From: Roseomonas sp. HF4 | Lineage (GTDB): Bacteria > Pseudomonadota > Alphaproteobacteria > Acetobacterales > Acetobacteraceae | Direction of reading: 5' to 3' | DNA: 64,000 bases | Assembly (NCBI RefSeq): GCF_005222755.1 | Contig: NZ_STGD01000007.1 | Span: forward strand, 1 to 64,000 | Position numbers and translations under genes: made by a program | Shown: in pieces, positions 1 to 8,109 of the stretch | How positions within the stretch are numbered: position 1 is the first letter of the stretch | Layout of the letters: the number at the start of each line of letters is the position of its first letter | The notes under the pieces: generated by a model | Seen by the model: the letters and a program-made list of their open reading frames with translations, nothing else | The model's database searches: none | What the model was told of the DNA's origin: nothing

Positions 1-174
1 GGCCGGCCGGCCGCCCTTCGTGCCGTCCGCCCGCGGCACCGCCCGCTCCAGCTCGGCGCGGAACATGGCAAAATCCACCAGCGCCCCGATCCGCTCGAGG
101 TCATCGCCCTTGGCCGACAGCTCCCGCAGCCGCTCCTCCACATCGAAGAAACCCGGCTGCCGAACCATCGCCAT
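1..174 (-). CDS. IS5-family transposase, N-terminal part (cut by left edge)
   Basis: The reverse strand encodes 58 residues beginning MAMVRQPGFFDVEERLRE and then continuing past the window edge. The opening MVRQPGFFD followed by an ERLRELSAKGDDLERI stretch is recognised as the N-terminus of IS5-type DDE transposases, which cut and paste insertion sequences. A second in-frame ATG at 168 gives the more usual MVRQPGFFD start. The catalytic DDE residues lie outside the window, so whether the element is intact cannot be judged. It runs head-to-head with a truncated lipoprotein fragment, as expected for an insertion. Confidence 0.8.
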   Translation of the reverse strand, partial: MAMVRQPGFFDVEERLRELSAKGDDLERIGALVDFAMFRAELERAVPRADGTKGGRPA

Positions 175-203
175 CCCCCGCGCCAATCCGCGTCAGTGAA
201 TCA
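1..203. mobile_element. Partial IS5-type insertion sequence, right end near 186-203
   Basis: The transposase start is followed by only about 30 bases before lipoprotein-like coding sequence resumes at about 204. The outer end of the element, and so one terminal inverted repeat, should therefore lie at roughly 186-203 (aatccgcgtcagtgaatc). This boundary is inferred from where the neighbouring reading frame starts to look natural. The opposite end and any target duplication are outside the window. Confidence 0.5.
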
Positions 204-527
204 GCCGAACGGCTTCAGGGCGAGGGGTTTCTGGAGGTGTCCAGCTTCTGGGCTGGTCGCGCGCAGGCGGAAATCCAGGTCAACCTCCGCCTCTTCGACC
301 GGACCGGGGCACAAGTCTATTCGCGCGTCTACACTGGCCAGGGGGAGGTTCCCTCCCTCCAGCTCGCGACCGGATCGAACGCGGTGATCGCGCTCCAGGG
401 CGGGCTCGAGCGGCTCGTGCAGGCCGTGCTGGAGGACCGCGCCTTCGTTGCGGCGCTGCTGGCCACCGCGCCGGCCAGCGAGCCGACGCGCGTCCGGGCG
501 CCGCGGGCCGGGCGTCCCGCCGCCTGA
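204..527 (+). pseudogene. 3' fragment of a lipoprotein-like gene, interrupted by the IS
   Basis: An open frame with no start codon of its own runs from the IS end through LQGEGFLEVSSFWAGR and QVNLRLFDRTGAQVYS to a TGA. The alternating polar/hydrophobic beta pattern with a conserved GS-N-A-V-I-A-LQGG helix resembles the C-terminal half of YajG-like periplasmic lipoproteins; this family link is tentative. The signal peptide and N-terminal half are missing, presumably displaced by the IS. A GTG at 237 could start a 96-residue product, but without export signal it is unlikely to work. It converges on the amidase gene, whose stop is only 14 bases away. Confidence 0.5.
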
Positions 528-541
528 CGGCCGCAGCCTTA

Positions 542-1888
542 TTATGGCCCGAGCGCCGCCTCCACGGCCGCCGCCACCTGGAACAGCCGCGCATCGCCCA
601 TGTGCTCGCCGGTCAGCATCAGCCCGACCGGCGGCTCGCCTTCCGCCTGGCAGGGCAGGCTGATCGAGCAGCGGTCGAGGAAATTGCCGACGCTGGTGTT
701 GCGCAGCAGCGCCATGTTGATGCGGTTGTACGCGGCCTCCTCCGCCACCTCGGCGAGGCGGGGCGGGACGATCGGGCAGGTCGGGCAGATCATGGCGTCG
801 AAGGGTGCCGTGCGCGGCGCGACGGCGGCGACGATGCGGGCCCGGGCGTTCACCAGCTCAACGTAGTCGGCGGCCGACATGCGTTCGCCGCGCTGGATGC
901 GCTTGAGGATGCGCGGGTCGAAGGCGTCGCCCTTCTCGGCCGCCAGGCGGTGGTGGATCGCCCAGGCCTCGCTCGCCGCGAAACCGCCGGCGGCGTTGGC
1001 GGCGGGGATCTCCTCCAGCTCCGGCAGGTCGAACTCGACGATATGCGCGCCGGCCGCGGACAGCCGCGTCAGCGTCCGGCCGAACACGGCGGCGACGGTG
1101 CCGTCCATGCCATCGGTCAGGTAGGTGCCGCGCGGCAGGCCGAGGCGGAGCCCCGCCAGCGGCAGCGGCGCCGGCGGCGCGACATCCTCGGCACCGGCCA
1201 TGATGGCATCCACGATCGCGCAATCCGCGACGCTGCGCGCGAGCGGCCCGGCGGAATCGAGCGAGGGCGCCAGCGGCAGGATGCCCGCAATGGTGACCCG
1301 CCTGGCCGTCGGCTTCCAGCCGACCACGCCGCAGAGCGCGGCCGGGATTCGGCAGGACCCGCCGGTGTCGGTGCCGAGGCCCGCGAAGCCCATGCCGTCC
1401 GCCACCGCCACGCCGGCACCGGAGGATGATCCGCCCGGCAGCCGCCCCGTCGCGCGGTCCCACGGGCTCAACGGCGTACCGTGGTGCGGGTTCACGCCGA
1501 GGCCGGAGAAGGCGAACTCCACCATGTTGGTGCGGCCGAGGATCACGAAGCCCGCGCGGATCAGCCGCTGCACGGAAGGCGCGGTCGCCTTCGCCGGCGG
1601 CGCGTCCTTCAGCACGACCGACCCCGAGGTCGTGGTCACGCCGGCCTCGTCGTACAGGTCCTTGATGCTGATCGGGATGCCGGCATGGGCCGAGGGCGCG
1701 CGCCCCGCGGCGCGCAGCGCATCCATCGCCGCGGCCGAGGCGCGCGCGCTTGCGGCATGCACGGCGATGAAGGCGCGCGCGCCTTCGCCGGAAGGATCGG
1801 CCATGCGCGCCAGCGCGGCCTCGGTCAGGGCCGCGGCCGTCGTGTGGCCGTTGGCGAGGGCGGCAGCGGCTTGGGTGATCGTCTTCAT
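542..1888 (-). CDS. Amidase signature (AS) family amidohydrolase
   Basis: This 448-residue protein hydrolyses an amide bond using the Ser-cisSer-Lys triad of the amidase signature family. Visible are Lys76 in SIKDLYDE, the glycine/serine loop PGGSSSGAGVAVADGM (cis-Ser near 154) and nucleophile Ser178 in GTDTGGSCRIPA. The length is typical of stand-alone AS amidases such as those acting on aryl or aliphatic amides, and shorter than GatA. No gatB or gatC lies nearby, so a tRNA amidotransferase role is unlikely. The substrate cannot be told from sequence. It has no signal peptide, so it is cytoplasmic. It appears monocistronic, facing away from the next gene. Confidence 0.85.
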   Translation of the reverse strand: MKTITQAAAALANGHTTAAALTEAALARMADPSGEGARAFIAVHAASARASAAAMDALRAAGRAPSAHAGIPISIKDLYDEAGVTTTSGSVVLKDAPPAKATAPSVQRLIRAGFVILGRTNMVEFAFSGLGVNPHHGTPLSPWDRATGRLPGGSSSGAGVAVADGMGFAGLGTDTGGSCRIPAALCGVVGWKPTARRVTIAGILPLAPSLDSAGPLARSVADCAIVDAIMAGAEDVAPPAPLPLAGLRLGLPRGTYLTDGMDGTVAAVFGRTLTRLSAAGAHIVEFDLPELEEIPAANAAGGFAASEAWAIHHRLAAEKGDAFDPRILKRIQRGERMSAADYVELVNARARIVAAVAPRTAPFDAMICPTCPIVPPRLAEVAEEAAYNRINMALLRNTSVGNFLDRCSISLPCQAEGEPPVGLMLTGEHMGDARLFQVAAAVEAALGP

Positions 1889-2039
1889 CGGGCGCGGCTC
1901 CTGCGTGCGCCGTCATCTTCCTGCGTTGCCCCGCCACGCGGCAAGACGGGCGCGGTCCATTTCCGCGTGCGCGCTACGGGCGAGAGGAATAAAATGGGTG
2001 GCGTAGGCCGGCATACCGGCCACGAGGGAGGACAGGGCC

Positions 2040-2600
2040 ATGTTCGACATCGAACGCTTCATCGCGGAGTGCCGCGACGCGATCGCTCAGGACCGGACGC
2101 ACCGGTCGGTGCGCGAGGTCGTTGCCCGTGCCGTATCCGATCCTGGCGCCGTGCTTGCCGCGATCGGCGAGCCACGCCGCGCGGGGCTCTTTCCGATCTA
2201 CCGATCGCCCGGCCTCACGATCCTGAATCTCGTCTGGGGTCCCTACATGACGCTGCTGCCGCACGACCACCGCATGTGGGCCGTGATCGGCATGTACACG
2301 GGCCGGGAAGACAACATCTTCTGGCGCCGCATTCCCGGGGGCGACGCGCACCACATCGAGGCCGCGGGCGCGAAATCGCTCGGCGTGCGCGACTGCGCGG
2401 TGCTCGGGCGCGACATCATCCATTCCGTAACGAACCCGATCCCTCGCCTGACCGGCGCGCTGCACGTCTATGGCGGCGATTTCTTCGGCGCCGAGCGCAG
2501 CGAGTGGGACCCCGAGACCCTGGATGAGCGCCCCTTCGACGTCGAGATGGCCGCGCGGCGCTTCGAGGCGTCGAACGCCGCGCTCGCGCCGGCTCAGTAG
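2040..2600 (+). CDS. Small double-stranded beta-helix (cupin-like) metalloprotein
   Basis: This 186-residue cytoplasmic protein looks like the predicted metal-dependent enzymes of the double-stranded beta-helix superfamily related to cysteine dioxygenase (COG5553-type). A histidine-rich strand pair is visible (LLPHDHRMWAVIGMYTG near 77-93, GRDIIHSVTNP near 127-137), consistent with a 3-His metal site. A purine-rich GAGGGAGG lies about 8 bases before the ATG. The gene ends tail-to-tail with the dehydratase, overlapping by 7 bases. The substrate is unknown; a thiol or organic acid dioxygenase role is inference only. Confidence 0.7.
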   Translation: MFDIERFIAECRDAIAQDRTHRSVREVVARAVSDPGAVLAAIGEPRRAGLFPIYRSPGLTILNLVWGPYMTLLPHDHRMWAVIGMYTGREDNIFWRRIPGGDAHHIEAAGAKSLGVRDCAVLGRDIIHSVTNPIPRLTGALHVYGGDFFGAERSEWDPETLDERPFDVEMAARRFEASNAALAPAQ

Positions 2601-4321
2601 ATGTCGGGCTCCGGGGTCGGCAGCGTGCCTTCGAGGAAGCGGAGGTCGCAGCCCTCGTCCGCCTGCGTGACGTAGTCGAGGTAGAGCGAGGTCCAGCCCC
2701 GCCCGTAGCGCCGCGCGGGCGGCGTCCAGGCGGCGCGGCGGCGCGCCATCTCGGCCTCCTCCACCAGCAGGTCGAGCCGGCGGCCCGCGACGTCGAGGCG
2801 GATCATGTCCCCGTCGCGCACGAAGGCGAGCGGCCCGCCGACATGGGATTCCGGGGCCACGTGCAGCACGCAGGTGCCGTAGGACGTGCCGGACATCCGC
2901 GCGTCGCTGATCCGCACCATGTCGCGCACGCCCTGCTTCAGCAGCTTCTGCGGCAGCGGCAGCATGCCCCATTCCGGCATGCCGGGGCCGCCCTGCGGCC
3001 CGGCCTGCTTGAGCACCAGCACGCTGTCCGCCGTGACGTCGAGGTCCGGGTCGTCGAGCCGCTTCTTGAGGTCGGCGTAGTCTTCGAACACCACCGCCGG
3101 GCCGGTGTGCTGCAGCAGGCGCTGCTCGGACGCGCTGGTCTTGATGACCGCGCCCTGCGGCGCGAGCGAGCCGCGCAACACGGCAAGCCCGCCCTCGGCC
3201 TGCAGCGGCCTGTCGATCGGCAGGATCACGCTGTCGTCGAAGACCTCGGCGCCGCCAATGTCCTCGCCGATCGTGCGCCCCGTGACGGTGCGGGCGGACA
3301 GATCCAGGAAGTCGCGGATCCGGTTCAGGAAGGCGCGCGCGCCGCCGGCGTAGAAGAAATCCTCCATCAGGTATTCGCCGGCGTTGGGGCGCAGGTTCGC
3401 CACCAGCGGCACGCGGCGCGACAGCGCGTCGAAGCGCTCGAGGTCAAGCATGACGCCCGCGCGTCGCGCCATGGCGATCAGGTGCGGGATGGCGTTGGTC
3501 GATCCGCCGAAGGCCATTGCCGCCGTCACCGCGTTGTCCACGCTGCCCTCGGTGATGAGCGACTGGGGCGTCGCGTCCTCCCACACCATCTCGACGATGC
3601 GACGCCCTGTCTCGGTCGCCATGCGCGGATGCGCGGAATCCGCCGCGGGGATCGAGGATGCGCCGGGCAGGGTGAAGCCCAGCGCCTCGACCGCCAGCAT
3701 CATCGTGGCCGCGGTGCCGGCGGTCATGCAGGTGCCGAAGGACCGCGCGATGCCGCCCTCCATGTCCTTCCACTGCGCGGGCGTGATGTTCCCCGCGCGC
3801 AGTTCCGCATGATACTTCCAGACGTCCGAGCCCGAGCCGAGTGTCTTGCCGCGCCAGTTGCCCCGCAGCATCGGCCCGGCGGGCACGAAAATGCTGGGCA
3901 GGCCGGAGCTGATCGCGCCCATCATCAACCCCGGCGGCGTCTTGTCGCAGCCGCCGAGCAGCACGAGCCCGTCGCAGGGATGGCTGCGCGCGAGCTCCTC
4001 GGTCTCCATCGCCAGCAGGTTGCGATAGAGCATCGAGGTTGGCTTCTGGTACTGCTCGGTCACCGGATGAGCGGGCAGTTCCACCGGGAAGCCGCCCGCC
4101 TGCCAGACGCCGCGCTTCACTTCCTCCGCCCGCGTGCGGAAGTGGAAGTGGCAGGGGCTGAGCTCCGACCAAGTGTTGATGATGCCGATTACCGGCTTGC
4201 CGCGGAAGTCGCTCTCGGCATAGCCCGCCTGCAGCATGCGCGACCGGTGGCCGAAGGCGCGCAGGTCGTCCACGCCGAACCAGCGGTGGCTGCGCAGTTC
4301 CTCGGGGCGCTTGCGGGGCAT
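2594..4321 (-). CDS. IlvD/Edd-family sugar-acid dehydratase (L-arabinonate dehydratase-like)
   Basis: This 575-residue enzyme removes water from an aldonic or related sugar acid, giving a 2-keto-3-deoxy acid. Three cysteines that bind the iron-sulfur cluster are visible at C57 (WSELSPCHFHF), C125 (LLGGCDKTPPG) and C198 (ARSFGTCMTAG). This spacing matches the [2Fe-2S] pentonate dehydratases such as Rhizobium L-arabinonate dehydratase rather than biosynthetic IlvD. The start at MPRKRPEELR follows an AGGAGG about 6 bases upstream; longer frames reaching 4402 would overlap the divergent regulator. It is transcribed away from a GntR gene across a 47-base gap holding an operator-like repeat. The exact substrate is not resolved. 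Confidence 0.88.
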   Translation of the reverse strand: MPRKRPEELRSHRWFGVDDLRAFGHRSRMLQAGYAESDFRGKPVIGIINTWSELSPCHFHFRTRAEEVKRGVWQAGGFPVELPAHPVTEQYQKPTSMLYRNLLAMETEELARSHPCDGLVLLGGCDKTPPGLMMGAISSGLPSIFVPAGPMLRGNWRGKTLGSGSDVWKYHAELRAGNITPAQWKDMEGGIARSFGTCMTAGTAATMMLAVEALGFTLPGASSIPAADSAHPRMATETGRRIVEMVWEDATPQSLITEGSVDNAVTAAMAFGGSTNAIPHLIAMARRAGVMLDLERFDALSRRVPLVANLRPNAGEYLMEDFFYAGGARAFLNRIRDFLDLSARTVTGRTIGEDIGGAEVFDDSVILPIDRPLQAEGGLAVLRGSLAPQGAVIKTSASEQRLLQHTGPAVVFEDYADLKKRLDDPDLDVTADSVLVLKQAGPQGGPGMPEWGMLPLPQKLLKQGVRDMVRISDARMSGTSYGTCVLHVAPESHVGGPLAFVRDGDMIRLDVAGRRLDLLVEEAEMARRRAAWTPPARRYGRGWTSLYLDYVTQADEGCDLRFLEGTLPTPEPDIY

Positions 4322-4349
4322 GGCTTCCTCCTCGTGCTTCCGCCGGAGG

Positions 4350-4368
4350 CTGCCAACTGCTATGGCAG
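4350..4368. promoter_or_regulatory. Operator-like inverted repeat, copy 1 (probable GntR site)
   Basis: The 19-mer CTGCCAACTGCTATGGCAG has 6-base inverted arms (CTGCCA/TGGCAG) around a 7-base centre. It occupies most of the 47-base gap between the divergent dehydratase and GntR starts. A second copy identical at 17 of 19 bases lies at 5162-5180, before the TRAP operon. Such pairing of a regulator promoter and a target promoter is what an autoregulating GntR/FCD repressor would produce. Binding is inferred. Confidence 0.65.
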
Positions 4369-5088
4369 ATGTCCATGGCCGCCGAGACAGCCCGCACGCC
4401 ACTTGCGCCGCTGGCCGAGGAGGACACGCTCTCCCTCGGCGAACGCGCCTATCGGCGCCTGCGCGAATCCATCGTGCAGGGCGCGCTGCCGGCCGGGCGC
4501 CGGATCTCGGAACGCAGCCTGGCGCAGGAACTCGGAATTTCCGCGCAACCCGTGCGCGAAGCGCTGCGTCGCCTGGAACAGGACGGCATGGTGGTCACGC
4601 TGCCGCGCCGCGGCACCGTGGTGGCGGAGATGGGGCCGGCGCAGCTCGCCGAGCTCGGCCGGATCCGGGCGGCGCTGGAAGGCGTCGCCGCCGCGCTGGC
4701 GGCCGAGCGGCTGGACGCGGGTGACCTGGCGGCCCTAGGCGCCATCGTCGCGCGCATGACCTGCGGGACGGCAGCCGCCGACACCGAGACGCTGGACGAG
4801 GCGAACGAGGAATTCCACGCCCTGGTCCATCGCGCGACGGGAAACCTGTTCCTGATCCGCTCGCTGGCCTCGCTGCGCGCCTACGACCACCTCGGCCGGC
4901 ACCGCGCGGTCGGCAGCACGCCGCGCGACCTGCCCAAGGCGCTGGCCGAGCACCAGGGCATCCTCTCCGCATTGCGCAAGCGTGACCCGGCGCTCGCGGA
5001 GGCGCGGATGCGCGGGCACATCCTGCGTTCGCTCGTCACCAACGGGGTGCTGCCGCCGCCGCCGCGCGGCAGCGCAGCGAAGCGGTAA
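4369..5088 (+). CDS. GntR-family (FadR/FCD) transcriptional regulator
   Basis: This 239-residue DNA-binding regulator has an N-terminal winged helix (about residues 20-90, with LSLGERAYRRLRESIVQG and ELGISAQPVREALRRLEQDG) and an all-helical FCD ligand-binding domain (about 95-225). FCD regulators of this type usually sense organic acids. Two in-frame ATGs, at 4369 and 4375, are possible; no clear Shine-Dalgarno decides between them. It lies between a divergent sugar-acid dehydratase and a downstream TRAP/uronate dehydrogenase operon. Operator-like 19-mers at both promoters suggest it controls both. An intermediate of hexuronate or aldonate breakdown is the likely inducer (inference). Confidence 0.9.
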   Translation: MSMAAETARTPLAPLAEEDTLSLGERAYRRLRESIVQGALPAGRRISERSLAQELGISAQPVREALRRLEQDGMVVTLPRRGTVVAEMGPAQLAELGRIRAALEGVAAALAAERLDAGDLAALGAIVARMTCGTAAADTETLDEANEEFHALVHRATGNLFLIRSLASLRAYDHLGRHRAVGSTPRDLPKALAEHQGILSALRKRDPALAEARMRGHILRSLVTNGVLPPPPRGSAAKR

Positions 5089-5161
5089 GCGCTCGCATGG
5101 CGGGCGCCAGCCGTGGCAGGCTGCCCCGTGCCCGTTGACGGCCAGCCCGCGGACGGTCAAC

Positions 5162-5180
5162 CTGCCATCTGCTATTGCAG
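5162..5180. promoter_or_regulatory. Operator-like inverted repeat, copy 2 (before TRAP operon)
   Basis: CTGCCATCTGCTATTGCAG differs at only two positions from the copy at 4350-4368 and lies 55 bases before the dctP start. Directly before it, GTTGAC (5134-5139) and GTCAAC (5156-5161) form a further inverted repeat with a 16-base spacer. The shared CTGCTAT core could overlap a -10 element, consistent with repression, but no convincing -35 was found. Confidence 0.65.
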
Positions 5181-5220
5181 TCATAGTCACCCGAGAGGCG
5201 GCCCACCGCCCGACCCCCCC

Positions 5221-5226
5221 AGGAGG
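5221..5226 (+). promoter_or_regulatory. Ribosome binding site that decides the dctP start
   Basis: A perfect AGGAGG lies only 2 bases before the first ATG (5229) but 8 bases before the second (5235). The second is therefore the likely start. Confidence 0.7.
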
Positions 5227-5234
5227 AGATGTCC

Positions 5235-6236
5235 ATGACCCACCGGACCAGGCGGCCCCGCCGCTTCCTTGCCGCGGCGCTCGCCGCGGTGTCGCTCGGC
5301 GCGCTCGGCCTGGCCGCCGCGCCGGCCGCCGCCCAGGAATGGCGCGGCTGGAACATCCATGCCGCCGACTACCCGAACGGGCAGGGCATGGACGCCTTCA
5401 CCCGAATGGTCGCGGAACGCACCAACAACCGCATCCGGATGCGGACCTTCCACTCGGCGCAGCTCGGCCAGCAGGACGAGGCGATCCAGCAGATGCGCCT
5501 GGGCACCATCGACTTCGCCAACTTCAACCTCTCGCCCTTCAACAACCTGGCGCCGTCCACCAACGTGGTCACGCTGCCCTTCCTGTTCCGCAACGTGGCC
5601 CACATGCAGGCCGCGATCGACGGCCCGGCCGGCGAGGCGATCGCCCGCGACCTCGAGAACATCGGCATCATCGCGCTGTCCTGGTACGACGCCGGCGCGC
5701 GCAGCCTCTACACGGTCCGCCCCGTCCGCACGCCGGCCGACGTGCGCGGCATGAAGATCCGCGTGCAGACCTCGGACCTCTGGATCGACCTGATGCGCGC
5801 GATGGGCGCCAACCCGACGCCGCTGCCCTTCGGCGAGGTCTTCACGTCGCTGCAGTCCGGCGTGATCGACGGTGCCGAGAACAACTGGCCGTCCTATGAA
5901 AGCACCCGGCACTTCGAGGTCGCGCGCTACTACACGACCACCGAGCATTCCAACGTGCCGGAGGTGCTGGCCGTCTCCCGCCAGCGCTGGCAGCGCCTGA
6001 ACGAGGCCGACCGCGCCATCCTGCGCGACGCGGCGCGCGAATCCGCCGTGCTGCAGCGGCGCGCCTGGGCGGAGCGTGAGCGCGTCTCCCGCGACCGCGT
6101 GGTCGCCGCCGGCGTCACGGTCATCGAGATCACCGACCGCGCCCCCTGGGCCGCACTGATGGAGCCGGTCTACGCGAAGTACGCCGCCGATGCGCGCTTG
6201 GCCGCCCTGGTGCGCCAGATCCGCGAGATGCCGTGA
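5235..6236 (+). CDS. dctP: TRAP transporter substrate-binding protein, DctP family
   Basis: This 333-residue periplasmic protein captures an organic acid and hands it to the DctQM permease. An N-terminal signal peptide (THRTRRPRRF, then an Ala/Leu core ending APAAAQ) is followed by the DctP fold with the ligand-anchoring region RGMKIRVQTSDLW (about 169-181) and VIDGAENNWPSYE. The latter resembles DctP proteins known to bind hexuronates and found next to uronate dehydrogenases. The ATG at 5235 is preferred to 5229 because of AGGAGG spacing. It is the first gene of dctP-dctQ-dctM-udh, and its stop overlaps the next start. Confidence 0.9.
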   Translation: MTHRTRRPRRFLAAALAAVSLGALGLAAAPAAAQEWRGWNIHAADYPNGQGMDAFTRMVAERTNNRIRMRTFHSAQLGQQDEAIQQMRLGTIDFANFNLSPFNNLAPSTNVVTLPFLFRNVAHMQAAIDGPAGEAIARDLENIGIIALSWYDAGARSLYTVRPVRTPADVRGMKIRVQTSDLWIDLMRAMGANPTPLPFGEVFTSLQSGVIDGAENNWPSYESTRHFEVARYYTTTEHSNVPEVLAVSRQRWQRLNEADRAILRDAARESAVLQRRAWAERERVSRDRVVAAGVTVIEITDRAPWAALMEPVYAKYAADARLAALVRQIREMP

Positions 6237-6799
6237 CGGCAGCGGACCACGCGGCACCGCGGGACAAGAACGAGCCCGCGGCGCTGCGCGCCTTCTCCCG
6301 CGCGCTCGGCTGGCTGTCTGCGGTGACCATCGCGCTGGCCGGCGTGGCGCTGGTGGGTCTCGTGGCGATGATGGGCTGGCTGGTCTTCGGTCGCTACGTG
6401 CTGAACGACACACCCACCTGGATCGAGCGGGGCGCGACGCTCGCCATCCTCGCCATCGCGATGCCGGTGGCCGCGGTCGGCGTGCGGGAACGCTTCCATC
6501 TCAGCGTCCTCGGCGTGCGGGAAGCGCTGCCGCCGTGGATGCAGCGCTGGGTCGCGTTGCTGTGCGACATCCTGATGGGCGCCTTCGGCGCTGGCATGGC
6601 CTGGTGGTCGTGGGAGCTCGTCGGCACCGTCGCGAACTTCAGGATCCCGCTGCTCGGCATCAGCCAGGGCTGGACCTATGCGCCGATGGTGGCCGGCGGC
6701 GCGCTGATGGTGCTCTACGCGATCGAGCAGGTGCTGCACGACATCTTCTCCGCGACGCCGCCGGAGAAGCGCGGCGCCGCGGCCGCCTTCCTGGAGTGA
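6233..6799 (+). CDS. dctQ: TRAP transporter small permease, DctQ family
   Basis: This 188-residue inner-membrane protein is the small subunit of a TRAP transporter. Four hydrophobic segments are visible (about 28-55, 74-92, 105-125, 140-165), with the FGRYVLNDTPTWIERGA loop after the first that is typical of DctQ. It starts at a GTG whose bases overlap the dctP stop (GTGA), so translation is probably coupled. The C-terminal tail is Ala/Glu-rich and cytoplasmic. Confidence 0.9.
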   Translation: MTAADHAAPRDKNEPAALRAFSRALGWLSAVTIALAGVALVGLVAMMGWLVFGRYVLNDTPTWIERGATLAILAIAMPVAAVGVRERFHLSVLGVREALPPWMQRWVALLCDILMGAFGAGMAWWSWELVGTVANFRIPLLGISQGWTYAPMVAGGALMVLYAIEQVLHDIFSATPPEKRGAAAAFLE

Positions 6800-6806
6800 G
6801 CCGCAC

Positions 6807-8105
6807 GTGGAACCCGGCCTGCTGATCATCTTCTCGGTCTTTGCCGCCGGCATCGTCGCCGGCGTGCCGGTGGCCTTCTGCCTCGGCATCGCGGCCGTCG
6901 CGGGCTTCCTGTGGGAAGGGCTCAACCCCGCCGTCGCCTTCCAGCAGATGGCGAGCGGCATGAGCATCTTCTCCCTGCTCGCCATCCCGTTCTTCATCTT
7001 CGCCGGGGAGATCATGCTCCATGGCGGCATCGCGCGCCGGCTCGTGGCGCTGGCGGGGGCGAGCGTCGGCTGGATGCGCGGCGGGCTCGGCATGGTGGAC
7101 GTCTCCACCTCGATGCTGTTCGGTGGCATCTCGGGCTCCGCCGTCGCGGACACGTCGGCCACCGGCACGATCCTGATCCCGGCGATGAAGGCCAAGGGCT
7201 ACGGCGTCGACTACGCGGTGGGCCTGACGGTCACCAGCAGCATCGCCGGCATCCTGATCCCGCCGAGCCACAACATGATCCTCTATTCGCTGGCGGCCGG
7301 CGGCGGCATCTCGGTCAGCGCGCTGTTCATCGCGGGCATCGTGCCGGGCATCATGATGTGCCTGTTCCTGGCCGTCGCCGCCTATGTCATGGCGGTGCGC
7401 CGGGGCTATCCGGCGGATGGCTGGAAGGGCTTCCGCCACCTGGCCTGGACCTTCGTCGATGCGCTGCCCGGCCTGCTGACCGCGGTGATCATCCTGGGCG
7501 GCGTGCTGTCGGGCGTCTTCACTGTGACCGAGAGCGCGGCCTTCGGCACCATATGGGCGCTGCTGGTGACGCTGCTCGTCTACCGCGCGCTGTCCTGGGT
7601 GGACTTCGTCATCGCGGTCAAGGCCAGCGTGCGCACCACCTCGGTCGTTTTCCTGCTGGTCGGCACCGCGACCGCCTTCGCCTGGCTGCTCGCGATGTAC
7701 CGGCTGCCCGACATCCTGACCGAGGGCATGCTCGCCATCAGCAGCAACCCGGTCGTCATCCTGCTGATGATCAACGTCTGCCTGCTGCTGCTCGGCGCCG
7801 TGATGGACATGGCGGCCCTGATCCTCATCACCACGCCGATCTTCCTGCCCGTCGTGATCGCCATCGGCATGGATCCCGTGCAGTTCGGCATGGTGATGAT
7901 GATGAACCTGGGGCTGGGGCTGACCACGCCGCCGGTCGGCGCCGTGCTGTTCGTCGGCTGCGCCATCGGCAAGATCCGGATGGAAGAGGTGATGCGCACC
8001 ATTTGGCCGTTCTGGGGCGCCATCCTGGTCGCGCTGCTGCTCACCACCTACTGGCCGGCAATCTCGCTCACCCTGCCGCGCCTGCTCCTCGGCTACGGAG
8101 GCTGA
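6807..8105 (+). CDS. dctM: TRAP transporter large permease, DctM family
   Basis: This 432-residue membrane protein forms the Na+-driven transport channel. About 11-12 hydrophobic segments are visible, with family motifs FGGISGSAVADTSATGTILIP (about 109-128) and ILIPPSHNMILYS in the first half, and GLGLTTPPVGAVLFVG in the second. It begins at a GTG 7 bases after dctQ. Together with dctP and dctQ it makes a complete three-part importer. Confidence 0.93.
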   Translation: MEPGLLIIFSVFAAGIVAGVPVAFCLGIAAVAGFLWEGLNPAVAFQQMASGMSIFSLLAIPFFIFAGEIMLHGGIARRLVALAGASVGWMRGGLGMVDVSTSMLFGGISGSAVADTSATGTILIPAMKAKGYGVDYAVGLTVTSSIAGILIPPSHNMILYSLAAGGGISVSALFIAGIVPGIMMCLFLAVAAYVMAVRRGYPADGWKGFRHLAWTFVDALPGLLTAVIILGGVLSGVFTVTESAAFGTIWALLVTLLVYRALSWVDFVIAVKASVRTTSVVFLLVGTATAFAWLLAMYRLPDILTEGMLAISSNPVVILLMINVCLLLLGAVMDMAALILITTPIFLPVVIAIGMDPVQFGMVMMMNLGLGLTTPPVGAVLFVGCAIGKIRMEEVMRTIWPFWGAILVALLLTTYWPAISLTLPRLLLGYGG

Positions 8106-8109
8106 CGCC

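Noticed and set aside
2843..4738. Long plus-strand frame over the dehydratase and GntR genes
   Set aside because: It runs antisense to the clear [2Fe-2S] dehydratase and has no recognisable motif.
5115..5125. GGCAGGCTGCC palindrome as a third GntR operator
   Set aside because: It has the half-site words but in the reverse arrangement and without the 7-base centre; it is more likely part of the regulator gene's end hairpin.
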